From Flavobacteriales bacterium (GTDB taxonomy: Bacteria > Bacteroidota > Bacteroidia > Flavobacteriales > PHOS-HE28): a stretch of 13,554 nt of DNA. Below, piece by piece: positions 1 to 6,510 of this stretch (position 1 is its first letter; each line of letters starts with the position of its first letter). The stretch lies in NCBI GenBank assembly GCA_008016945.1, contig SSGN01000093.1, positions 1 through 13,554 of the forward strand, given 5' to 3'. The notes beneath the pieces were generated by a model. It ran no database searches. It was given only the letters and a program-made list of their open reading frames with translations, and was not told where the DNA came from. Made by a program: the position numbers and the translations under genes.

Positions 1-24
1 AGGTAGCCGGTTGGATCGTTGGCC

Positions 25-147
25 CCCGCTCCCGCGGATCTGCGATCCATGGTCTCTTCCTCATCCCCGCTCCCGCGGATCTGCGATCCGTGGTCTCCAG
101 TCATTCCCCGCTACCGCGGATCTGCGATCCGTGGCCTCCAGTCATTC
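25..147 (+). repeat. Three tandem 41-bp REP-like hairpin repeats
   Basis: Units start at 25, 66 and 107, exactly 41 bases apart. Each contains the core GGATC-TGC-GATCC. The second and third units extend this to a 9-bp stem (CCGCGGATC pairing with GATCCGTGG, with one G-T wobble) and a 3-base loop. The hairpin is preceded by CCCGCTCC or CCCGCTAC. The 9-base linkers of units 2 and 3 are identical (CAGTCATTC); the first differs. The end of unit 3 reaches the stop codon of the minus-strand transposase at 142-144. No unit is visible to the left of 25, so the array appears to have three copies. Confidence 0.85.
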
Positions 148-720
148 ATCGTCATCTACGTTATCGCCATGATCTGTGATCACCTCACCCCGGATCGTCT
201 CCAATTTCAGCATCCCTGGTAGACCTGCTTCATCGCGCGCGCTGGAGTACAGGTAATGATGTGGCTCTTCCACCAAGCCTTCCTCCACCGGGTTGCGGTG
301 AATGTAACGCAGCTTCTGTTGGATGATATCTGCACGTCGTAACCAGATCGGATGCAGGTCATGCTGCCACACTTGGTTGCCACCATCCGCCCGCTTGAAC
401 TGATCCCTCAACCATTCGCGACGGCTCTCCTGCGGGTTCTCTTCCACCGCTTTAAGCAGTGCTTTCGAGGTGAATTTCTTGTGGTCGCTCATGATGTCCT
501 GCAGCCGATATCCTGCTTTCGCACGGGCGATCAAGTGAACGTGGTTGGTCATGATGCACCACGCGAAAAGTTCAAGACCGTTCTCGCGTTGGCAATGACG
601 CAAACTCTCTACGATGATGTCCTTATAGTCGGGCCGTGTCAATACATCCACCCAGCCGACCGTGGCATAGGTCAGGTAGTGCAGGTCCGTTTGGTCGTAG
701 ATCTTGTAGTTGCGGCTCAC
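142..720 (-). CDS. REP-associated tyrosine transposase (RAYT), Y1_Tnp / IS200-like family
   Basis: This is a predicted single-strand DNA transposase of the HUH class, about 192 residues and near the usual RAYT length. The HUH motif is visible as NHVHLI (His60 and His62). The downstream region has YIHRNPVEEGLV, with Tyr139 the likely nucleophile, followed by the family-typical YLYSSA near residue 157. The C-terminus is acidic (DNVDDDE). The GTG start at 720 gives MSRNYKIYDQ, which resembles the N-termini of related proteins; a TTG at 723 is the alternative, and no ATG start is available. REP-like hairpins lie on both sides, as expected for RAYTs that process such repeats. A TAACTTCG box on the minus strand (733-726) sits almost at the start codon, so a nearly leaderless transcript is possible. 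No frameshift or missing catalytic residue is seen, so it may be active. Family assignment is firm; activity is inferred. Confidence 0.92.
   Translation of the reverse strand: MSRNYKIYDQTDLHYLTYATVGWVDVLTRPDYKDIIVESLRHCQRENGLELFAWCIMTNHVHLIARAKAGYRLQDIMSDHKKFTSKALLKAVEENPQESRREWLRDQFKRADGGNQVWQHDLHPIWLRRADIIQQKLRYIHRNPVEEGLVEEPHHYLYSSARDEAGLPGMLKLETIRGEVITDHGDNVDDDE
170..182. repeat. Degenerate REP-like hairpin inside the 3' end of the RAYT gene
   Basis: TGATC-TGT-GATCA forms a 5-bp stem with a 3-base loop. It has the same GATC-N3-GATC core as the flanking repeats and lies within the last codons of the transposase, encoding part of VITDHGD. It could be a diverged repeat captured by the reading frame, or chance; the short stem limits confidence. 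Confidence 0.4.
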
Positions 721-739
721 CAAGCCGAAGTTAGGGATG

Positions 740-756
740 GCCGATCACAGATCGGC
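740..756 (-). repeat. Diverged REP-like hairpin just upstream of the RAYT start
   Basis: GCCGATC-ACA-GATCGGC is a perfect 7-bp stem with a 3-base loop, followed by GGGAGC exactly as in the 790-818 copy. Both arms differ from the main repeat while still pairing. It lies about 17 bases upstream of the transposase start, in the same orientation as 790-818. Confidence 0.65.
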
Positions 757-789
757 GGGAGCATTCCGGCACAGGTCAACTTTGAAGGA

Positions 790-818
790 ACCACGGATCG
801 CAGATCCGCGGGAGCGGG
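790..818 (-). repeat. Inverted full-length REP-like copy
   Basis: All 29 bases are the exact reverse complement of 66-94. The hairpin is CCACGGATC / GATCCGCGG around a GCA loop (791-811), followed by GGAGCGGG. Together with the left array it gives the RAYT gene inverted repeats whose CCCGCTCCC ends point outward. Confidence 0.85.
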
Positions 819-934
819 AACGACCCGCGCGTCCTAGCCGCGACCAACGTCGGGCACACGGCTTCGGGCCAGGCCATGCGGTGACCAATGGTTGCCTCTG
901 CCACCGACCGCGCACCCACCCCGGGCACGCTGGC

Positions 935-942
935 TAACTTGG
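935..942 (+). promoter_or_regulatory. Putative -7 promoter box of the S9B peptidase gene
   Basis: TAACTTGG, 20 bases before the ATG at 963, resembles the Bacteroidota -7 element TAnnTTTG. No matching -33 TTG lies about 18 bases upstream, so the call is weak on its own. Similar boxes recur at similar distances before four other genes here. It lies inside a possible 25-residue N-terminal extension of the peptidase and so favours the start at 963. Confidence 0.4.
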
Positions 943-962
943 CCCACCTTTCGCAACCCCTC

Positions 963-3173
963 ATGATGCAACGCAGCCTTGTCCTCGGTGTGGCGCTGTG
1001 CCTCGCCGCCCCTTTCGCAACCGCGCAGAAACAGCTCACCAACCGCGACATCTGGGCCAGCCCACTGTTCAGCGCGGAATACGTGGGTGGCCTGGCCAGC
1101 ATGAACGATGGCCTGCACTACACCGTGCTGGACGAGGGTGAAGCCGGGGCCGTGCTGGACCAGTACGCCTACCGCACCGGGCAGAAAGTGGCCACGCTCG
1201 TGGATGGCGCCACCTTGATCCCCGCAGGGCAGCGCGAACCCATCGCCATCGAGGGATACAGCTTCAGTGGCGACGAGAAGAAACTGCTGTTCGAAACCGG
1301 TACCGAACCGATCTACCGGTACAGCTACTACGCCCACCACTATGTGTACGACCGCGCGAGCAAGAAGCTGGCCCCCCTCTCGGACGTGGGCAAAGCGAAA
1401 CAACGGCTGGCGACCTTCAGCCCCGACGGCTCCCGGGCAGCCTTCGTGCGCGAGAACGACCTGTACGTGGTGGAGCTGGCCACGATGAAAGAGACGCGCG
1501 TGACCACCGATGGCGCATGGAACAAGGTGCTGAACGGTGCCACGGACTGGGTGTACGAAGAGGAATTCACCCTGGTGCAGGGCTATGCCTGGAGCCCCGA
1601 TGGCGGCAAATTGCTCTTCCTGCGGAGCGATGAGAGCGCGGTGCGGGAATTCGACATGACGTACTACAAGGACCAGTTGTACCCGAGTGAGTACCGCTTC
1701 AAGTACCCGAAGGCCGGCGAAGTGAACAGCACCGTGAGCCTGCACGTGTACGACATCACCTCGGCCACCACGGCCACCCTTCCCTTGGGCACCGACGAAC
1801 AGGACATCTACATCCCGCGGCTGGGCTTCACCCCCAAAGGAGCGGCCTGGTTCATGCGGATGAACCGGTTGCAGAACGAGAAGGTGATCCTGATGGTGGA
1901 CCTACCGCCGGCGGGCGCCATGGCCAAGCTCACCGCGAAGGAGATCTTCCGGGAGACCAGCAAGACCTACGTGGAAGTGACGGACGACCTGCACTTCCTG
2001 GCCGATGGCAGCGGCTTCGTGCTCACCAGCGAACGCAGCGGCTGGAACCACGTGTACCACGTGCCCCTGAAAGGCGAGCCCAAGGCCCTCACCAGCGGCG
2101 CATGGGATGTGGTGAGCGTGGCGGGCATCGACGAGAAAGGGAAACGGGTGCTCTTCACCGCGGCGAAGACCGCACCCGAGGACCAGGAGGTGTGGAGCGT
2201 GGGTCTTAGCGGCAAAGGCCTGAAACAATTGAGCCCAGCTGGCGGCCACAACGAGGCGGAGTTCAGCAAGGGCTTCCAATACTTCATCAACACCCGCAGC
2301 ACGGCCAACGATGTCCCCGTGGTGACCTTGCACGAAGGGCAGGGCAAGTTGGTGAAGCAGCTGAAGGACAACCTCCGGTTGAAACAGACATTGAAGGACT
2401 ACGGTGTGGTTCGCCGGGAATTCTTCCAGTTCACCACGCCAGCGGGCGTTCAGCTGCGCGGCTGGATGATGAAACCATCGGCCTTCGATGCCACGAAGAA
2501 GTACCCGGTGCTGATGACGCAGTACAGCGGCCCCAACAGCAACGAAGTGCTGGACAAGTTCGACGGGCGCGATCTGCTGTGGCATTCGCTGCTGAACCAG
2601 AAAGGCTACATCGTGGTCTGCGTGGATCCGCGAGGCACGGGCCACCGCGGCCGCGATTTCCGCCACGTGACCTATGGCCAGCTCGGGAAGTACGAGACCG
2701 AGGACCAGATCGCCGCGGCGCAGTGGCTGGCGCAGCAGGCCTATGTGGACGGTGGCCGGATCGGCATCTTCGGCTGGAGCTACGGCGGCTACATGAGCAG
2801 CCTGTGCATCACCAAGGGTGCCGACGTGTTCAAGGCGGCCATCGCCGTGGCGCCGGTGAGCAACTGGCGGTACTACGACACCATCTATACCGAGCGCTAC
2901 ATGGGCCTGCCCAAGGACAATGCCCAGGGCTACGACGACAACAGCCCCATCAACCACGTGGACAAGCTCAAAGGCAACTACCTGTTGATCCACGGCCTGG
3001 CCGACGACAACGTACACTACCAGAACGCCGCCGAAATGACGCTGGCTCTGGTGAAGGCCAACAAGCCGTTCGACCAGTTCGTGTACCCCGACCGCAACCA
3101 CGGGATCTACGGCGGCACCACACGCCTGCACCTGTTCGAGCTGATGACGAAATGGCTGGAGGAGAAGCTCTGA
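963..3173 (+). CDS. Exported S9B prolyl dipeptidyl peptidase (dipeptidyl peptidase IV family)
   Basis: This serine exopeptidase removes Xaa-Pro or Xaa-Ala dipeptides from peptide N-termini, probably in the periplasm. The 736-residue length is typical of the family. A signal peptide (MMQRSLVLGVALCLAAPFATAQ) follows the chosen ATG at 963; an upstream ATG at 888 would bury it, and a second ATG at 966 is equally possible. The beta-propeller domain spans roughly residues 95-450 and carries the DWVYEEE substrate clamp (Glu199-Glu201) and an Arg119 that aligns with human Arg125. The alpha/beta hydrolase domain (about 500-736) has GWSYGG with Ser606, HGLADDNVH with Asp681, and DRNHGI with His713, so the triad is complete. 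Family members also include prolyl tripeptidyl peptidases, so the exact cleavage length is inferred. The three peptide transporters downstream fit a peptide-utilisation role. Confidence 0.95.
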   Translation: MMQRSLVLGVALCLAAPFATAQKQLTNRDIWASPLFSAEYVGGLASMNDGLHYTVLDEGEAGAVLDQYAYRTGQKVATLVDGATLIPAGQREPIAIEGYSFSGDEKKLLFETGTEPIYRYSYYAHHYVYDRASKKLAPLSDVGKAKQRLATFSPDGSRAAFVRENDLYVVELATMKETRVTTDGAWNKVLNGATDWVYEEEFTLVQGYAWSPDGGKLLFLRSDESAVREFDMTYYKDQLYPSEYRFKYPKAGEVNSTVSLHVYDITSATTATLPLGTDEQDIYIPRLGFTPKGAAWFMRMNRLQNEKVILMVDLPPAGAMAKLTAKEIFRETSKTYVEVTDDLHFLADGSGFVLTSERSGWNHVYHVPLKGEPKALTSGAWDVVSVAGIDEKGKRVLFTAAKTAPEDQEVWSVGLSGKGLKQLSPAGGHNEAEFSKGFQYFINTRSTANDVPVVTLHEGQGKLVKQLKDNLRLKQTLKDYGVVRREFFQFTTPAGVQLRGWMMKPSAFDATKKYPVLMTQYSGPNSNEVLDKFDGRDLLWHSLLNQKGYIVVCVDPRGTGHRGRDFRHVTYGQLGKYETEDQIAAAQWLAQQAYVDGGRIGIFGWSYGGYMSSLCITKGADVFKAAIAVAPVSNWRYYDTIYTERYMGLPKDNAQGYDDNSPINHVDKLKGNYLLIHGLADDNVHYQNAAEMTLALVKANKPFDQFVYPDRNHGIYGGTTRLHLFELMTKWLEEKL

Positions 3174-3201
3174 TGCCAGTTGTCAGTACAGCGGGCCGGG
3201 T

Positions 3202-3218
3202 CAAGGCCGGGAGCCTTG
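3202..3218 (+). terminator. Possible hairpin terminator after the peptidase gene
   Basis: CAAGGC and GCCTTG form a 6-bp stem with a 5-base loop, 28 bases after the stop codon. No T-tract follows, so termination is only suggested. It precedes a good promoter candidate at 3311, which would make the transporter genes a separate transcript. Confidence 0.35.
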
Positions 3219-3310
3219 GGCCGACCGCGACTGACCGCTGACCGTTCCTTCCGCGCATCCGCACCATGCCCTGGCAACCACCAACTGAGAACAGGCAACC
3301 GCTCCCCCCA

Positions 3311-3339
3311 TTGCCAGTTCCCGGCCTTTCCTACCTTGG
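3311..3339 (+). promoter_or_regulatory. Promoter of the three-gene POT transporter operon
   Basis: TTG (3311-3313), an 18-base gap, then TACCTTGG (3332-3339) fits the Bacteroidota -33/-7 arrangement well. The ATG of the first transporter follows 22 bases later. This is one of the two best-formed promoter candidates in the window. Confidence 0.55.
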
Positions 3340-3361
3340 CGCACCTCAACCCCAACGTTAG

Positions 3362-4840
3362 ATGACGAACACCTCGACCACCACGGGTCACCCCAAGGGA
3401 TTGTACTGGCTTTTCGCCGCGGAGATGTGGGAACGCTTCTGCTACTACGGCATGCGGGCGTTGCTGCTGCTCTACCTGGTGAAGAGCCTGGCCATGGGCG
3501 ACAACATGGGATTCGCGGTGTACGGGGCCTATACCGCCCTGATCTATGGGATGCCGGTGGTCGGAGGCCGGCTCGCCGACCGGATCCTGGGTTCCCGGTT
3601 GGCCGTGCTGCTCGGTGGTCTGTTGATGGCCATCGGCGAGTTCATGATCGTGGGTGGCACGGAGATGCTCCTGTTCTGGGGCATGTCGGTGATCATCGTG
3701 GGCAACGGGCTCTTCAAGCCGAACATCAGCACCATGGTGGGCAAGCTCTACCCCGATGGCGACAACCGGAAGGATAGCGGCTTCACCATCTTCTACATCG
3801 GCATCAACCTGGGCGCCCTGCTGGCCACCACGGTATGCGCCGAAGTGGGCAACATCTACGGTGCCCAGTACGGGTTCGCGCTGGCCGGGGTGGGCATGCT
3901 GCTGGGCGTACTGATCTTCCAGCTGGGTAGCAAACACTATGGGCATGTGAGCCAGCCGCCCTCTCCCGAGACCCTCTACAAGCCCAAATACGGTCCGCTG
4001 AGCCCCTTCAGTGCCGTCATACTGCTGTGCATCGCACTGGTACCGGTGCTCTACTTCCTGTTGCGCAACACCACCATCGCCGGTTACGTGCTCCTGAGCG
4101 TGGCCATACTGGTGATCGGCAGTCTGATCGCGCGCGGTTTGAAGGACGGGAAAGTGCAACTGGACAAGATGTTCGGCTTCATCATCCTGATGGTCTTCAA
4201 CGTGGTGTTCTGGGCCTGTTTCGAGCAGGCGGGCAGCAGCCTCACGCTCTTCGCCGACCGTAACGTGGATCGGATGATCGGTGGATGGGAGATGGGTGCG
4301 GCAACGACCCAGTTCTTCAACCCGGCATACATCCTGATCTTCGGTTCCCTCTTCTCCATCATGTGGGTGAAGCTCAAGCAAGCGGACCGCGACTTCAGCA
4401 TCCCGATGAAGTTCGGGATGGGCATCCTCCAACTCGGATTGGGCTACCTGGTGATCCTGCTGGCGGCACCGCTGGCCGTGGAGTACCAAGTGCCCTTGTG
4501 GACGCTTGCCCTGCTGTACATGCTGCACACCACGGGCGAGTTGTTCCTGTCGCCCATCGGCCTGAGCATGGTGACCAAACTGGTACCGAAGGATATGACC
4601 GCCACCGCCATGGGAGCTTGGTTCCTGAGCATCGCCGGTGCGAACTACGCCGCAGGTATGCTTGCGAAACTGACAGGTGCTGAGCATGGTGCCGGCGAGG
4701 CTGAAGTATTGGACAAGGCCGCCAGCCTGGCCACGTACGTGGACGTCTACAGCACCATGGGGTATGTGACCGCGGGCATCGGCCTCTTCCTGATGGTGAT
4801 GAGCCCGTTGATCAACAAGCTCTTCCACGGCGTACGCTAA
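3362..4840 (+). CDS. POT-family proton-coupled peptide transporter (first of three)
   Basis: This inner-membrane major facilitator symporter takes up di- and tripeptides with protons. Its 492 residues and many hydrophobic segments fit a typical bacterial POT. Signature residues are all visible: EMWERFCYYG (Glu21, Glu24, Arg25), GNGLFKPNIS with Lys119, the PTR2 stretch FYIGINLGA (about 144-152), FWACFEQAGSS in helix 7 with Glu288, and TTGELFLSPIG with Glu393, the usual peptide N-terminus contact. The helix 7 to 8 loop is short. It heads a tandem set of three; the second copy begins only 15 bases after its stop. A promoter candidate lies directly upstream. Nothing is missing, so it is expected to be functional; the peptide preference cannot be read from the sequence. 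Confidence 0.96.
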   Translation: MTNTSTTTGHPKGLYWLFAAEMWERFCYYGMRALLLLYLVKSLAMGDNMGFAVYGAYTALIYGMPVVGGRLADRILGSRLAVLLGGLLMAIGEFMIVGGTEMLLFWGMSVIIVGNGLFKPNISTMVGKLYPDGDNRKDSGFTIFYIGINLGALLATTVCAEVGNIYGAQYGFALAGVGMLLGVLIFQLGSKHYGHVSQPPSPETLYKPKYGPLSPFSAVILLCIALVPVLYFLLRNTTIAGYVLLSVAILVIGSLIARGLKDGKVQLDKMFGFIILMVFNVVFWACFEQAGSSLTLFADRNVDRMIGGWEMGAATTQFFNPAYILIFGSLFSIMWVKLKQADRDFSIPMKFGMGILQLGLGYLVILLAAPLAVEYQVPLWTLALLYMLHTTGELFLSPIGLSMVTKLVPKDMTATAMGAWFLSIAGANYAAGMLAKLTGAEHGAGEAEVLDKAASLATYVDVYSTMGYVTAGIGLFLMVMSPLINKLFHGVR

Positions 4841-4855
4841 GCCCTCCTTCCTGTC

Positions 4856-6493
4856 ATGAGCGCAGCCCGGAAGCACCCCGCCGCCCTGCCCTTCCTGTTC
4901 CTCACCGAGATGTGGGAGCGGTTCGGGTATTACCTGATGATCGGCATCTTCCAGCTGTACCTGATGGACCCCACGTCCAGCGGTGGATTGGCGATGGAAC
5001 GCAAGGATGCGGCCGACATCTACGGCACCTTCATCGCGCTGGTGTTCCTCACCCCGTTCATCGGTGGGCTGCTGGCGGACCGCGTGCTGGGCTATACGAA
5101 GGCGATCTTCATCGGTGGCGCGTTGATGGGGCTGGGCTACATCGGGCTGGCCTTGCCGGGCATGACGGCCTTCTACACCTCGCTCGCACTGATCATCGTG
5201 GGCAACGGGTTCTTCAAGCCGAACATCAGCACCCTGCTGGGGAACCTGTACAACGACGACCAGTACCGTGCACAGAAGGACAGCGGCTACAACATCTTCT
5301 ACATGGGCATCAACGTAGGGGCGGCCGTATGCAACCTCTTCGCGGCGTACATGCGCAACAAGTACGGCTGGGGCCACGCCTTCGCAACAGCCGGTGTAGG
5401 GATGTTCCTGGGGCTGCTCGTGTTCTACATCGGCCTGAAGCACTATCGCCATGCGGACGTGAAGAAACCCGTGCAGAAGGAGGACATGCCACTGACCAAG
5501 GTGTTCGGCACGGTACTACTCCCGGCCATCATCGTGGGCATGGGCGCATGGGCCATTCCCGGTAACCTGTTCGGCAGCGACAGCACCGATGCGTTCATCT
5601 TCGCCACCATCCCGGTCATCATCTTCTACGTGGGCCTGTACCTCCGTGCCAGCCTGGAGGACAAGAAGCCGCTCGTTGCGCTGCTCAGCATCTTCGCCGT
5701 GAGCATCCTGTTCTGGGCGGTGTTCAAACAGAACGGCACAGCGCTGACCACCTGGGCGCAGTACTACACCGACCGTGAGCTGCCCGCGGCCATCGCCCCC
5801 ACGGCCAACGAGCTGTTCCTGGCCGAGCGCGTGGTGAACGCGAACGACACGGTGCCGGTCTACGACAACGAGTTCCGCTTGGTGAAGGAGGATGGGGTGG
5901 CACGGACCGAGGTGGGCAAACCCGTCTACTTCAAGAACCTCCAGCCCGAGCGTATGCCGGAGGAAGGCGGTACACTTTACCTGGGCAACACCGAACTGTT
6001 CCAAAGCATCAACCCGTTGTGGGTGATCCTGCTCACGCCGGTGGTGGTGGGCTTCTTCGCCTTTCTGCGGCGACGGGGTTTGGAGCCGAGCACGGCGAGC
6101 AAGATCGGTTGGGGGCTGCTGGTGAGCGCGCTCAGTACCCTGGTGATGGTATGGGCCGTGAGGATCTGCGACAACGGCGCGATCAAGGCCAGCAGCTGGT
6201 GGCTGATCGCCACGTACGGCGTGATCACCATCGGTGAACTGATGCTGAGCCCGATGGGCCTTTCGCTGGTGAGCAAGGTGAGCCCCAAGCGCCTCACGGC
6301 CTTGATGATGGGCGGCTGGTTCCTGAGCACGAGCATCGGCAACAAACTGAGCGGTGTACTGGCCAGCCTGTGGGACACCTACACCGACAAGGCCGACTTC
6401 TTCTGGGTGAACTTCGCCCTATTGATGACGGCCACCCTGATCATGTTCGCCATGCTGCGCTGGCTGAACCGCATCATCCCCGAACAGCGCTAA
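4856..6493 (+). CDS. POT-family peptide transporter with altered helix 7 motif and extra periplasmic loop
   Basis: The second POT symporter has 545 residues, about 50 more than its two neighbours. EMWERFGYY (Glu18, Glu21, Arg22), GNGFFKPNIS with Lys121, FYMGINVGA and IGELMLSPMG with Glu461 are all present. Two features set it apart. Helix 7 reads FWAVFKQNG, so the acidic residue that normally follows Phe is Lys291; in studied POTs that acid pairs with the lysine of FKPN. In addition, residues about 302-386 form a hydrophilic loop rich in Glu, Asn and Val between helices 7 and 8, predicted to face the periplasm. Both suggest a distinct substrate or coupling mode, which is inference. It lies 15 bases after the first transporter and 17 before the third, so co-transcription is likely. 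Confidence 0.95.
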   Translation: MSAARKHPAALPFLFLTEMWERFGYYLMIGIFQLYLMDPTSSGGLAMERKDAADIYGTFIALVFLTPFIGGLLADRVLGYTKAIFIGGALMGLGYIGLALPGMTAFYTSLALIIVGNGFFKPNISTLLGNLYNDDQYRAQKDSGYNIFYMGINVGAAVCNLFAAYMRNKYGWGHAFATAGVGMFLGLLVFYIGLKHYRHADVKKPVQKEDMPLTKVFGTVLLPAIIVGMGAWAIPGNLFGSDSTDAFIFATIPVIIFYVGLYLRASLEDKKPLVALLSIFAVSILFWAVFKQNGTALTTWAQYYTDRELPAAIAPTANELFLAERVVNANDTVPVYDNEFRLVKEDGVARTEVGKPVYFKNLQPERMPEEGGTLYLGNTELFQSINPLWVILLTPVVVGFFAFLRRRGLEPSTASKIGWGLLVSALSTLVMVWAVRICDNGAIKASSWWLIATYGVITIGELMLSPMGLSLVSKVSPKRLTALMMGGWFLSTSIGNKLSGVLASLWDTYTDKADFFWVNFALLMTATLIMFAMLRWLNRIIPEQR

Positions 6494-6510
6494 CGCCGCC
6501 CCACGCAACC

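Larger units (their letters stand above)
25..818. mobile_element. RAYT gene flanked by its REP-like hairpins (REPtron-like unit)
   Basis: A single IS200-like Y1 transposase gene is bracketed by copies of one imperfect palindrome. Three copies lie in direct tandem on the left (from 25, 66 and 107). On the right an inverted copy (790-818) matches 66-94 over all 29 bases, and a diverged copy lies at 740-756. Known RAYT systems mobilise or maintain REP hairpins next to their own gene, so the whole stretch is best read as one domesticated or semi-mobile unit. By eye the transposase is more A+T-rich, with less G/C-ended codon use than its neighbours, consistent with transfer. The outer boundaries are inferred from the repeats only; no target-site duplication was identified. 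Confidence 0.7.

Noticed and set aside
25..147. Regular 41-bp repeats resembling a small CRISPR array
   Set aside because: There are only three units, the 9-base linkers are nearly the same instead of unique, the unit is a hairpin found again inverted across a RAYT gene, and no cas genes are present.
352..837. 161-codon plus-strand open frame across the RAYT gene
   Set aside because: It runs antisense to the transposase, whose HUH and Tyr motifs are intact, and continues into REP repeats.
1902..3131. 409-codon minus-strand open frame opposite the S9B peptidase
   Set aside because: This is an antisense shadow of a gene with an intact catalytic triad; the repetitive His/Val/Ala composition has no family likeness.
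3107..5452. 781-codon open frame on the minus strand opposite the first two POT genes
   Set aside because: It is antisense to clearly conserved transporters, has a His/Gln/Glu/Val-rich composition typical of reversed GC-rich codons, and shows no recognisable domain.
6370..6510. 47-residue N-terminal extension of the third POT
   Set aside because: It overlaps the second POT gene out of frame, adds no transporter sequence, and the ATG at 6511 gives a normal POT N-terminus.
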